A stretch of 64,000 nt of DNA from Pullulanibacillus sp. KACC 23026 (lineage in GTDB: Bacteria; Bacillota; Bacilli; Bacillales; Sporolactobacillaceae): NCBI RefSeq assembly GCF_029094525.1, contig NZ_CP119107.1, positions 1,736,001 through 1,800,000 of the forward strand, read 5' to 3'. The notes beneath the pieces are model-generated. The model was not told where the DNA came from, searched no databases, and was given only the letters and a program-made list of their open reading frames with translations. Made by a program: the position numbers and the translations under genes. Positions 36,596 through 45,596 of the stretch are shown here, piece after piece; the first letter of the stretch is position 1; each line of letters begins with the position of its first letter.

Positions 36596-38492
36596 GGCGT
36601 TCATCGACGGGATGAACGCCAAAATGAGTGGATGAGGCGGCTGGAATGGCGTTCATCGACGGGATGAACGCCAAAAAGAGGGAGTGAGGCAGCTGTAATG
36701 GCGTTCATCGAGGGAATGAACGCCAAAAAGAGGGAGTGAGGCAGCTGTAAGGGCGTTCATCGAGGGGATGAACGCCAAAATGAGTGGATGAGGCAGCCGG
36801 AAAGGCGTTCATCAAGGGGATGAACGCCAAAAAAAGGGAGTGAGGCGGCTGTAAGGGCGTTCATCAAGGGAATGAACGCCAAAAAGAGTGAATGAGGCGG
36901 CTGGAAGGGGGTTCATCAAGGGGATGAACGCCAAAAAGAGGGAGTGAGGCAGCTGTAATGGCGTTCATCGAGGGAATGAACGCCAAAAAAAGCGAGTGAG
37001 ACAGCCGGAAAGGCGTTCATCAAGGGGATGAACGCCAAAATAGGGGTGAGAGCAGGCAGGAAAGGCGTTCATCGAGGGGATGAACGCCAAAAAGAGGGAG
37101 TGAGGCAGCTGTAAGGGCGTTCATCGAGGGGATGAACGCCAAAATGAGTGGATGAGGCGGCTGGAAAGGCGTTCATCGAGGGGATGAACGCCAAAAAGAG
37201 GGAGTGAGGCAGCTGTAAGGGCGTTCATCGAGGGGATGAACGCCAAAATAGGATTGAGAGCAGGCAAGAAGGGCGTTCATCAAGGGGATGAACGCCAAAA
37301 TAGGGTTGAGAGCAGGCAAGAAGGGCGTTCATCAAGGGGATGAACGCCAAAAAGAGGGAGTGAGGCACCCGGAAAGGCGTTCATCAAGGGAATGAACGCC
37401 AAAAAGAGGGAGTGAGGCACCCGGAAAGGCGTTCATCAAGGGAATGAACGCCAAAAAGAGGGAGTGAGGCAGCTGTAATGGCGTTCATCGAGGGAATGAA
37501 CGCCAAAAAGAGGGAGTGAGGCAGCTGTAAGGGCGTTCATCGAGGGGATGAACGCCAAAATGAGTGGATGAGGCAGCCGGAAAGGCGTTCATCAAGGGGA
37601 TGAACGCCAAAAAAAGGGAGTGAGGCAGCCGGAAAGGCGTTCATCAAGGGAATGAACGCCAAAAAGAGTGGATGAGGCGGCTGGAAAGGCGTTCATCAAG
37701 GGGATGAACGCCAAAATAGGGTTGAGAGCAGGCAAGAAGGGCGTTGATCAAGGGGATGAACGCCAAAAAGAGGGAGTGAGGCAGCTGTAAGGGCGTTCAT
37801 CAGGGGGATGAACGCCAAAAAGAGTGGATGAGGCAGCCGGAAAGGCGTTCATCAAGGGGATGAACGCCAAAAAGAGGGAGTGAGGCAGCCGGAAAGGCGT
37901 TCATCGAGGGGATGAACGCCAAAATAGGATTGAGAGCAGGCAAGAATGGCGTTCATCAAGGGGATGAACGCCAAAATAGGGTTGAGGGCAGGCAAGAAGG
38001 GCGTTCATCAAGGGGATGAACGCCAAAAAGAGTGGATGAGGCGGCTGGAATGGCGTTCATCGAGGGGATGAACGCCAAAAAAAGGGAGTGAGGCAGCTGG
38101 AATGGCGTTCATCAAGGGGATGAACGCCAAAAAGAGGGAGTGAGGCAGCCGGAATGGCGTTCATCGACGGTATGAACGCCAAAATGAGTGGATGAGGCGG
38201 CTGTAATGGCGTTCATCGAGGGAATGAACGCCAAAATAGGGTTGAGAGCAGGCAAGAAAGGCGTTCATCGAGGGTATGAACGCCAAAAAAAGCGAGTGAG
38301 ACAGCCGGAAAGGCGTTCATCGACGGGATGAACGCCAAAATAGGGTTGAGAGCAGGCAAGAAAGGCGTTCATCAAGGGGATGAACGCCAAAAAAAGGGAG
38401 CGAGGCGGCTGGAAGGGCGTTCATCAAGGGGATGAACGCCAAAAAGAGGGAGTGAGGCACCCGGAAAGGCGTTCATCAAGGGGATGAACGCC
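36596..38492. repeat. Array A: 37 tandem hairpin units with exact 52-bp period
   Basis: Each unit is a 25-base inverted repeat, GGCGTTCATC-(G/A)A(G/C)GG-(G/A)ATGAACGCC (9-10 bp arms), plus a 27-base linker. Units start at 36596, 36648, 36700 and so on to 38468, every one at a multiple of 52, with no insertion or deletion. The linkers fall into a few classes: AAAAAGAGGGAGTGAGGC..., AAAATGAGTGGATGAGGC... and AAAATAGGGTTGAGAGC.... These are shuffled along the array. Two units have arm changes (36908 GGGGTTCATC; 37740 GGCGTTGATC). It lies between the convergent M42 peptidase and prli42-like genes. No coding potential. Confidence 0.98.
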
Positions 38493-38499
38493 AAATGGT

Positions 38500-38592
38500 C
38501 TAAACAAGAGCGAGGATAGCCGATAACACAGTCGTTATGAGAAGTGAGGCAAGCATGAGAATAACGACGGCTCGCATGGTTTTTCGTCTCAT
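38500..38592 (-). CDS. Prli42-like stressosome-associated membrane miniprotein (30 aa)
   Basis: ATG at 38592 on the minus strand follows GGAAGGAGAAAGTTC, a very good ribosome site. The product is a short basic start (MRRKTMRAV) and one membrane helix (VILMLASLLITTVLSAILAL). Size and layout match Prli42, the membrane anchor for the stressosome first shown in Listeria. Assignment is by pattern from memory. The stop codon lies only 8 bases from the last hairpin of array A, which would therefore be in the 3' untranslated region. Confidence 0.65.
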   Translation of the reverse strand: MRRKTMRAVVILMLASLLITTVLSAILALV

Positions 38593-38739
38593 GAACTTTC
38601 TCCTTCCATCAATTTATACTCTTATCTATTTTAAATGACGTGAAGATGTGAGACAAGCCTTAATTTGCAGTCGTGAACGAGTGTTTCCATTCTAAAAAGT
38701 GGTAAACTAATAAAAGATGTTATTATAGGAGGCTTTGAC

Positions 38740-39858
38740 ATGATTAATGAGGAACGCTTAGTTAAAGAATTTCTGGAGCTTGTTCAAATTGATTCTGAAA
38801 CAGGAGAAGAGGGCACCATTGCGCCTATCTTAAAAGAGAAATTTACTAAGCTTGGGTTAGAAGTTAAAGAGGATCAAGCAAAGGAGAAGACGGGTCACGG
38901 AGCTAATAATCTAATCGTCACCTTTAATGGAAACAAAGACGCTGACCCGATCTATTTTACCTCTCACATGGATACAGTGGTACCAGGCAAAGGAGTCAAG
39001 CCTTCCATTCAAGAAGGAAAAATTGTATCAGATGGTTCGACGATCTTGGGTGCCGATGATAAAGCAGGACTCGCCGCTATGTTTGAAGCGATTCGGGTTA
39101 TTCAAGAAAATCAGATCGATCACGGAACCGTCCAATTTATCATAACAGTGGGTGAAGAATCTGGATTATTGGGGGCAAAAGCGCTTGAAAAAGAGATGAT
39201 TGTCGCCAAATACGGGTATGCCCTGGATAGTGATGGGGAGGTAGGCGAAATCGTTACCGCTGCACCGTCTCAAGCGCGGATTGAAGCCACCCTATACGGT
39301 AAAACAGCTCATGCAGGAGTTGCCCCGGAAAAAGGGATATCCGCTATTACACTCGCAGCAAAATCAATTTCTAAGATGCCATTGGGACGAATTGATGAAG
39401 AGACGACCGCCAACATAGGTCGATTTGAAGGCGGCCAGAAAACCAATATCGTTTGTGATGAAGTCCACATCTTGGCTGAAGCCCGTTCGCTTGTCCGTGA
39501 GAAATTAGACAAACAGGTCGCTAAAATGAAAACAGCTTTTGAAGAGACGGCAAAGGATATGGGAGGTCGTGCGGAGGTTAAAGTCACGATCATGTATCCC
39601 AATTTTCAATTCACAGAAGCCGACCATGTCGTTCAAATCGCGCAGAAGGCCGTTGGCAAAATAGGCCGAACAAGCCGGCTTTTAAAAAGTGGTGGTGGCA
39701 GTGATGCTAACGTTATAGCAGGTCTCGGAATTCCAACGGTGAACCTGGCAATCGGCTATGAAGACATTCATACAAAAAATGAAAAAATGCCCGTTTCAGA
39801 GCTAGTCAAAACGGCTGAATTAGTCGTCGCTATTATAAAAGAAGTGTGTGAAGCCTAA
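38740..39858 (+). CDS. yqjE: M20 family peptidase (PepT-like, YqjE)
   Basis: 372-aa zinc peptidase of the tripeptidase-T-like group. Metal ligands are visible in FTSHMDTVVPG, LGADDKAGLA, TVGEESGLLG and YALDSDG. The dimerisation lid contains AHAGVAPEKGISAI. The C-terminal ligand His is in GYEDIHTKNEKM. It starts with ATG after TAGGAGG. The place, shortly before dinB and not far from namA and rnz, corresponds to the yqj region of B. subtilis. Confidence 0.9.
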   Translation: MINEERLVKEFLELVQIDSETGEEGTIAPILKEKFTKLGLEVKEDQAKEKTGHGANNLIVTFNGNKDADPIYFTSHMDTVVPGKGVKPSIQEGKIVSDGSTILGADDKAGLAAMFEAIRVIQENQIDHGTVQFIITVGEESGLLGAKALEKEMIVAKYGYALDSDGEVGEIVTAAPSQARIEATLYGKTAHAGVAPEKGISAITLAAKSISKMPLGRIDEETTANIGRFEGGQKTNIVCDEVHILAEARSLVREKLDKQVAKMKTAFEETAKDMGGRAEVKVTIMYPNFQFTEADHVVQIAQKAVGKIGRTSRLLKSGGGSDANVIAGLGIPTVNLAIGYEDIHTKNEKMPVSELVKTAELVVAIIKEVCEA

Positions 39859-39861
39859 AAT

Positions 39862-39898
39862 AGGAGGTCAGTCATGCGGCTGACCTCCTTCCTCTTTT
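39862..39898. terminator. Terminator between yqjE and the convergent gene
   Basis: AGGAGGTCAG / CTGACCTCCT stem with an 8-base loop and T5 tail. The convergent minus-strand gene ends inside the stem, so it may serve both. Confidence 0.8.
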
Positions 39899-40575
39899 TC
39901 ATGATTATTTTCCGCGTGAATGGGTTGATGATTAAATAAATCGTCCCAAATTCCTGTTTTCTCAAACTCTCCCAAAATGTCTTGGGGATCTTTTGACGGA
40001 TCCTCAGAAGAATGTGGGGGATTTTTCTTGTTGACTGTTTTAAAAGATTTGGCTGATTCTATGTGTTCGGTCAATTTCTCCTTCACCTCATCGGACAGCT
40101 CCGCTTTGTCCCCGTAGTTCGCTCCGATATTAAGTTTCCCTTCTAACGACTTAATGCCAAGGGCCCCAAAATTATTGCTTTGTTCATAGCGCTCAATCAC
40201 GATCTTCTCGACATTCAAAAATTCAATATGAGTCGGAAAAGGAGCGGGTTGGGTTACCGGCTTATTGGTCGTTTGCCTTGGTCTAACACTGGAAACCCGT
40301 CGCCTTTGATGAACAGGAGGCGTTCGTTTGCCTATTCCTTCTTCTTGGGACGGCTTATATGGGGAGCTCTCGTCTTTACGGTTAACATTAATAGTGATAT
40401 GAGGCGGGAACATATAAGCCGGTTGGTGAATGGGTTGTTTTGGTTCAGCTTGTGTCTTGGGGTTGTCCGTTTTTGTCCGTTTCTTCAACTCGTCTTCTAA
40501 AAATCTCACTTTCTGTTTCATTTTCTTATACTGTGAATTTCGCTCTAAGTAGCGATTGAAGAGATGATCAAACAT
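39868..40575 (-). CDS. Putative spore-associated protein, GerPC-like (tentative)
   Basis: 235 aa. An N-terminal coiled coil (RYLERNSQYKKMKQKVRFLEDELKKR, about 8-35) is followed by a Pro/Gln/Lys-rich region, then IEFLNVEKIVIERYEQSNNF and GALGIKSLEGKLNIGANYG, and an acidic tail. The coiled coil plus the LEGKLNIG core resemble GerPC of spore coats. The similarity is limited and could reflect another coat protein family. The strong AAGGGGGGAGGGG site fits the ATG. It lies 89 bases after the Hsp20-like gene on the same strand, suggesting an operon. Confidence 0.6.
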   Translation of the reverse strand: MFDHLFNRYLERNSQYKKMKQKVRFLEDELKKRTKTDNPKTQAEPKQPIHQPAYMFPPHITINVNRKDESSPYKPSQEEGIGKRTPPVHQRRRVSSVRPRQTTNKPVTQPAPFPTHIEFLNVEKIVIERYEQSNNFGALGIKSLEGKLNIGANYGDKAELSDEVKEKLTEHIESAKSFKTVNKKNPPHSSEDPSKDPQDILGEFEKTGIWDDLFNHQPIHAENNHEKEEGGQPHD

Positions 40576-40664
40576 CCCCTCCCCCCTTTAGACTAGCTGC
40601 AGAGCCCTGCTAGTTTCTATTAATTTTTCTATCTGTCACCTCGAGAGGCTTGATCCATGACGGT

Positions 40665-41213
40665 TTAGTCGATTTGGATCGGCAGTTTTCTAGGCTGCTC
40701 ACGAGCAAGTCGGATTTCTAAAATGCCCTCAAGGAGCTTAGCAACGGGTTTTGCTTGTCCGGATAAATTTTCAGGCATCGTAATCGACCGCTCGAAGCTT
40801 CCATTTAAGCGTTCCGAATGAACCAATGCTTCTTTTGGAAAGGGGAGTTTGGCCACACCCTTAATAATAAGTTTTCTGCCGATTAGGTTTAACTGAATAT
40901 CCGTTTTATTGACACCTGGAAGATCCACCCAGATGATCCATTCCGTCTCGGTTTCAAAAATATCAATCTCTGGTTTTGATTTAACCGGCGGTGTGTTTTC
41001 TCTGGATGCTTCAACGGGAGCGGTACCTTGTGTGCCAGAATGTGATTCCTGGTTCGATTGTTGGTTGTTTTGGGCGTTTGATGGCGAGTCGGGCTGAGCC
41101 TGGGGCATTGTCATGGGAGGTTGGTTGGAAGGTCCGAAAAGATCTGACCAAAAATTCTCGCCTTGAAATTGCTGAGCCATATCCAGCCATTTTTTTAATT
41201 TATCGACATCCAT
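40665..41213 (-). CDS. Hsp20/alpha-crystallin-domain protein, possibly GerT-like
   Basis: I place the start at ATG 41213 (182 aa) because AAAGGAGT lies just upstream. The region beyond it (to 41273) has no ribosome site. An N-terminal part (LKKWLDMAQQFQGENFWSDLFG) and a Gln/Ser/Pro-rich linker lead to an alpha-crystallin domain (about 95-182) with EIDIFETETEWIIWVDLPGV. A small heat-shock protein is one reading. Its pairing with a GerPC-like gene suggests a spore coat or germination role like the Hsp20-related GerT of B. cereus. That role is inference. Confidence 0.75.
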   Translation of the reverse strand: MDVDKLKKWLDMAQQFQGENFWSDLFGPSNQPPMTMPQAQPDSPSNAQNNQQSNQESHSGTQGTAPVEASRENTPPVKSKPEIDIFETETEWIIWVDLPGVNKTDIQLNLIGRKLIIKGVAKLPFPKEALVHSERLNGSFERSITMPENLSGQAKPVAKLLEGILEIRLAREQPRKLPIQID

Positions 41214-41478
41214 TTTGCCACTCCTTTGGACAGAAAAGACATGATGCTTGCTCATTTCAAACAAGGAAGGCAATACCTTCTATTAGCATAAATATTTTCA
41301 TTTTCTAAAATCATTCATGCGAAAAGCGCTTAGGCGTCAATCGCTAAGTGACTTTTGATGATAAGTAAGCAGAAATAACCTAGCCGAGCCGTTTCTTTGA
41401 AGCGGTTCGGCGCTTAACATGACGAGTGGTTTATATCCCTTTTCTATTGAGTTCAAGAGTTAGGAAAAATGCTATTTA

Positions 41479-41487
41479 TGTTATAAT
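41479..41487 (+). promoter_or_regulatory. Extended -10 promoter of dinB
   Basis: TGT-TATAAT at 41479-41487, 24 bases before dinB. No clear -35 and no recognisable LexA box. The interval 41214-41478 holds two weak hairpins (for example GCCGA...TCGGC near 41383-41412) but no gene. Confidence 0.55.
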
Positions 41488-41510
41488 ATTGGGGCGAGGG
41501 GGACATTAAA

Positions 41511-42692
41511 ATGGGAAACGCTCGGATTATTTTCCATGTGGATATGAATAGCTTTTATGCCTCTGTTGAACAGGCACATCACCCTGAACTTCGCGGACAA
41601 CCGCTCGCTATTGCTGGTCGAGTGGAGGAGAGACGCGGAATTATTGTGACAAGCAGCTACGAAGCCCGGGCAAGAGGCGTTAAAACAACGATGAGAGTTC
41701 GCGAGGCGCGCAGGCTTTGCCCTGATCTCATTGTTCAAACACCTAATTTCCCTTTATATAGAGAAACGTCGGCCCAACTTTTTCAGCTTTTAAAAACCTA
41801 TACCCCCTTAGTCGAAAAGGTCTCAATTGACGAAGGCTATTTGGATGTTACGGAGATACAAAGGGGACAACATCCCGTTACATTAGCTCAAGAGATTCAA
41901 CAGAAAATATTGGATGATCTCAAGCTTCCCTCAAGCATCGGGATCGCCCCCAATAAGTTTCTCGCCAAAATGGCCTCCAATATGAAAAAACCAATGGGGC
42001 TCACCATTTTAAGGAAACGTGATATTCCCCAATTGCTGTGGCCAATGGCTATTGGTGAGATGCATGGGGTCGGACCCAAGACCGCGGAAAAGCTGAATCG
42101 AATGGGAGTTCTGACCATTGGCGACCTGGCGTCTCATGACCGGACTCACCTTAAGCAAAGGCTTGGGCAACACGGGGAAAAGCTTTATGATCGCGCAAAT
42201 GGTATCGATGCTCGTGAAGTGGACCCTACGGCGGAAAGCATTCATAAGAGTATGAGTCAATCCTCTACTTTTCCAACGGACTTAACGCAATTAATGGAAG
42301 CCCGTCCTTCCTTTCACCGCTTTTCAGAGACGCTTGCTAAGAAGCTTCAGCAATCAAATAATGTCGCCTATCAGGTGCAAATTCAGATCCGCTATAGCAA
42401 CTGGGAGCAAGTAACGCGAATGAAAACAGTGGACACCCCGCTTTATTCAACCGAAAGCCTTTATGAGCTTGCCATGGAACTGTTTGAGGAGCATTGGACA
42501 GGCCGGCCCATTCGCTTGCTGGGACTCAGTGTGGGGAGGCTTGCCGCCAAAAGGGAAAGGTCTAAGCAGCTTGACCTTTTTACTTATGAAGAAGAGGCGA
42601 AAAAAGAACCTTTATATCAAGTCCTTGATTTGTTAAAAGAACGCTTTGGAGATGGCAAAATCAATCTTGGACCTGATCAAGCCTCTCGTTAA
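41511..42692 (+). CDS. dinB: DNA polymerase IV (Y family)
   Basis: Error-prone translesion polymerase of 393 aa. Catalytic acidic residues lie in FHVDMNSFYASVEQ and VSIDEGYLDV. The palm/thumb motif SIGIAPNKFLAKMASNMKKP, the helix-hairpin-helix MHGVGPKTAEKLNRMG and the little-finger domain follow. A sliding-clamp-binding peptide QLDLF is present near residue 357. Equivalent to yqjH of B. subtilis. Confidence 0.95.
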   Translation: MGNARIIFHVDMNSFYASVEQAHHPELRGQPLAIAGRVEERRGIIVTSSYEARARGVKTTMRVREARRLCPDLIVQTPNFPLYRETSAQLFQLLKTYTPLVEKVSIDEGYLDVTEIQRGQHPVTLAQEIQQKILDDLKLPSSIGIAPNKFLAKMASNMKKPMGLTILRKRDIPQLLWPMAIGEMHGVGPKTAEKLNRMGVLTIGDLASHDRTHLKQRLGQHGEKLYDRANGIDAREVDPTAESIHKSMSQSSTFPTDLTQLMEARPSFHRFSETLAKKLQQSNNVAYQVQIQIRYSNWEQVTRMKTVDTPLYSTESLYELAMELFEEHWTGRPIRLLGLSVGRLAAKRERSKQLDLFTYEEEAKKEPLYQVLDLLKERFGDGKINLGPDQASR

Positions 42693-42746
42693 TAGAACTA
42701 TGAACTTAATCGGATTTTAAGAATAAAAGAAGGAGGTTTTCTGAAA

Positions 42747-43727
42747 ATGAAAGCTGTATTAGTTAAACAGCCAGGCGGACGTGAAGCGCTCTACATAGGG
42801 GAGGTCGAGACGCCTTCACCAAAAGCGAATGAGCTATTAGTCAAAATAAAAGCAACAGCATTAAACCGTGCAGATATCGCCCAAAGACAAGGCCATTATC
42901 CGCCGCCGGAAGGAGCAAGCCCGATTCTTGGCCTGGAAATGGCAGGCGTTGTGGAGCAGGTGGGCGCTCAAGTCACGAAATGGAAGCCGGGGGACCGAGT
43001 CTTTGGCCTCTTAGAAGGTGGAGGGTACGCGGAGTATGCAACACTTTCTGAGCATATGGCGATGCCGCTTCCAGAAAATTTATCATATGAAGAAGCAGCG
43101 GCTATCCCGGAAGTTTTTTTAACGGCCTATCAAACGCTCTTCTGGATCGGCCAATTAAAAAAAGGTGAGCGGGTTCTCGTTCATGCGGGTGCCAGCGGTG
43201 TCGGAACCGCCGCTATCCAGCTTGCCAAAGAGCGCGGTGCAAGGGTGGCAATAACCGCAGGATCAGAGGAGAAATGCAAGGCTTGCCGAGAGCTCGGAGC
43301 GGACTTAGCCATCAACTACAAAACGTCCTCTTTTCTTGAAGAAATCAAACAAACATTTGGGCAAGTCGATGTCATTTTGGATTTTGTCGGAGCGCCTTAC
43401 TTTGAGGATAATCTAAAAGCTTTGGCGGTTGACGGGCGATTAGTGATTATAAGCACGCTAGGCGGCGCGAAACTATCGGAAACGAACTTAGCTTATCTCA
43501 TGATGAAGCGGCTCAGCGTGACAGGAACAACCCTTCGCGCTCGCCGTCTTTCATATAAAGAAGCATTGACCCGAGATTTCCAAGAAGACATGCTTCCTAA
43601 GTTTTCTTCCTCTGCACTTAAGCCTATTATTGACCGGGTATTTGACTGGAAAGATGTCCAATCAGCTCATAAGGTCATGGAGGACAATCAAAACATCGGC
43701 AAATTGATCCTTAAAGTCTCGAACTAG
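42747..43727 (+). CDS. Zinc-independent NAD(P)H:quinone oxidoreductase (PIG3-like MDR)
   Basis: 326-aa medium-chain dehydrogenase/reductase. A GroES-like N-terminal domain (NRADIAQRQGHYPPP, GLEMAGVVEQVG) lacks the zinc-ligand cysteines. The Rossmann domain has HAGASGVGTAAIQLAKERGA for NADPH binding. The PIG3-like NAD(P)H quinone oxidoreductase subfamily fits best. AAGGAGG precedes the ATG. It lies 54 bases after dinB and is closed by a terminator. Physiological substrate unknown. Confidence 0.88.
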   Translation: MKAVLVKQPGGREALYIGEVETPSPKANELLVKIKATALNRADIAQRQGHYPPPEGASPILGLEMAGVVEQVGAQVTKWKPGDRVFGLLEGGGYAEYATLSEHMAMPLPENLSYEEAAAIPEVFLTAYQTLFWIGQLKKGERVLVHAGASGVGTAAIQLAKERGARVAITAGSEEKCKACRELGADLAINYKTSSFLEEIKQTFGQVDVILDFVGAPYFEDNLKALAVDGRLVIISTLGGAKLSETNLAYLMMKRLSVTGTTLRARRLSYKEALTRDFQEDMLPKFSSSALKPIIDRVFDWKDVQSAHKVMEDNQNIGKLILKVSN

Positions 43728-43737
43728 ACCCTTTTTT

Positions 43738-43770
43738 AAAAAACGATCTTCACTTGAAGGTCGTTTTTAT
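43738..43770 (+). terminator. Terminator after the quinone oxidoreductase
   Basis: AAAAACGA-TCTTCA / TGAAGG-TCGTTTTT with one T-G pair, followed by a T-rich tail. Confidence 0.8.
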
Positions 43771-43917
43771 TTTTTTGGAGGGGCAGACTTCTGCAGGTCA
43801 AGCGATGTATAACGCAGATCTATTCGGGCTAAACTTTTACAGGCCTTTTGGTAAGGTTACCAATTTATGTATAGAAGAAAAAGCCGCTCGTTTACCGTTT
43901 TTTTGAAAAGGGGTTAC

Positions 43918-43946
43918 TTGAGTGTGAGTCCAACTTTTAGTATAGT
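43918..43946 (+). promoter_or_regulatory. Promoter of the D,D-carboxypeptidase gene
   Basis: TTGAGT (43918-43923), 17-bp spacer, TATAGT (43941-43946), 83 bases before the start. The rest of 43771-43917 contains no feature I recognise. Confidence 0.7.
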
Positions 43947-44028
43947 AAAAAAGACCTAGGAACGAATTGTTTTTTACTTTTTCAATTAATGGTCAATCAT
44001 TGATCAAATAAAAATTCGGAGAGACGAG

Positions 44029-45270
44029 ATGCTTAGACGTTTAAAAATGATCGGGATAGGGGTCGCGATAGCGGTGGGTTTCGGCCTGTATCCGCATGCC
44101 GCAGCAAAAGCAGCGAGTCCCCCATCCATTCAAGCTTCATACGCGGTTGTTATCAATGCCAAAAACGGGGAAGTTCTTTACGATAAACAATCCCATCATC
44201 AAGCTTATCCGGCTAGTATTACGAAATTAATGACCGTTCTTCTTATGGAAAAATATATGTCAAACGATGACTTCATCACCGCCTCATCCCATGCGGTCGC
44301 ACAGGACGCCAGCAATTGGTTTTACCGGATGCATGTTGGCGAGAAAATGTCCAAAGAAGATGCCATTAATGCCCTCATGATTATCAGTTCAAATGATGTT
44401 GCTATGGCTGTTGCTGAACATATTGGCGGTTCCGAAGCAGGCTTTGCCAAATTAATGAATCAGGAAGCCAAAAGCCTTGGCCTCAAGGATACCCATTTTG
44501 TTACACCAAACGGCCTTCACAATCCCAAACATTATACGACTCCATATGACATGGCTATTATTGCAAAAGAAGTCATGAAGTATCCGGACCTGCTTAAGGC
44601 GATGCAGCAATCCACCTACATCATACACACCGATCAGCAAACCGCCGAAATTTATCGACGTGACAAGATCTATGACAACCCGCTTGCCTTTGGCGGGAAA
44701 ACGGGCTTTACCGATCAAGCAGAGCAAACCATTGTTGAATATGAGCGCTCAGGCTCAAAAGACATTATTGCGGTTGTCATGCATGATAACAATGCAGGTG
44801 AGTATCCAGATGTCCTCTCTATTAGTCATTTTGCTTTTAATCAAATAAAGACTCACACCTTTGGCTCAAAGGGCGATGTTTATCAGACGATTAAAGTGAA
44901 TGGACAATCTCTTCCTGTCACTCTGGCAAGTCAGGCGGAGATGCAATTTAAAGACGGGGATGTGACGAGCTCGTCTGTGAAATGGAAAGATCTAGATAAT
45001 TTTAAGGATGGAGTGTCTAAAGGCTATTCAATAGGGACGCTTGCGCTCACTTTAAATGGGAAAGTCGTTAAAAAAGTGAATCTGCTTGCAGCCAAATCGA
45101 TTTCCGCTTCTGTTGCTACCAATCAGATGGATGAAAAAGTCACAAGCCGTCCCATTTGGCTCTGGACCGAACGTTTAGCGGTTGTTGGACTTCTTGTCCT
45201 CGGCTATTTTGTTTTAAAACCAGGAGGACTCAAGCGAAAACCGTTCGTTGACCAGCAACAATCAGATTAA
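44029..45270 (+). CDS. D-alanyl-D-alanine carboxypeptidase (penicillin-binding protein, S11)
   Basis: 413-aa low-molecular-weight PBP that trims the terminal D-Ala of peptidoglycan stem peptides. A signal peptide (about 1-30, ending AAAKAAS) precedes the peptidase domain. The catalytic motifs are SITKLM (Ser-x-x-Lys), SSN and KTGFTD. A beta-rich PBP5-like C-terminal domain and a last membrane helix (about 378-395) with basic tail anchor it outside the membrane. It resembles DacA/DacF-type enzymes; which one cannot be decided. Confidence 0.92.
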   Translation: MLRRLKMIGIGVAIAVGFGLYPHAAAKAASPPSIQASYAVVINAKNGEVLYDKQSHHQAYPASITKLMTVLLMEKYMSNDDFITASSHAVAQDASNWFYRMHVGEKMSKEDAINALMIISSNDVAMAVAEHIGGSEAGFAKLMNQEAKSLGLKDTHFVTPNGLHNPKHYTTPYDMAIIAKEVMKYPDLLKAMQQSTYIIHTDQQTAEIYRRDKIYDNPLAFGGKTGFTDQAEQTIVEYERSGSKDIIAVVMHDNNAGEYPDVLSISHFAFNQIKTHTFGSKGDVYQTIKVNGQSLPVTLASQAEMQFKDGDVTSSSVKWKDLDNFKDGVSKGYSIGTLALTLNGKVVKKVNLLAAKSISASVATNQMDEKVTSRPIWLWTERLAVVGLLVLGYFVLKPGGLKRKPFVDQQQSD

Positions 45271-45296
45271 ATAGGGTGAATCGGGCCGAGTTTGGT

Positions 45297-45518
45297 CCGG
45301 ATAGCGTATCCATGTTACACTTGCTAGATTTAGTGGTAACAAGGATATGCTATTTCTTGTTTTAGAGGCTCATTTAGAGATTAGTGGAAACGAGGATATG
45401 TTAATTCCTGGTAGGCGTGCCGTTTCGGGCTGATTATCGGGTTATAGCGTATTCTCGTTACACCTATCTGATTTAGTGGTAACAAGGATATGCTATTTCT
45501 TGTTTTAAGAATTTAAAT
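45297..45518. repeat. Two hairpin repeats related to the 82-bp family
   Basis: GATTTAGTGGTAACAAGG followed by ATATGCTATTTCTTGTTTTA occurs twice (45328-45364 and 45471-45507). In both cases it is preceded by ATAGCGTAT...GTTACAC, so each copy folds as ATAGCGTAT..GTTAC / GTAAC..ATATGCTAT. A third partial copy (GGAAACGAGGATATG) is at 45383-45397. The arms and the central GTTACAC resemble the array at 9022-10008. It fills most of the intergenic region before the moxR-like gene. Confidence 0.75.
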
Positions 45519-45596
45519 AGCCTAATAATTTGCAAAAGAGATACTCTTACAAAAGGTATTTGTGGTATCCTTATTTTAATAGATTAAGAGAGAAGG

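Noticed and set aside
36596-38492. CRISPR array (regularly spaced palindromic repeats)
   Set aside because: The 27-base spacers are themselves repeated in a few classes, all of equal length. No cas genes are near, and the same holds for 55224-57328. This is a tandem repeat, not CRISPR.
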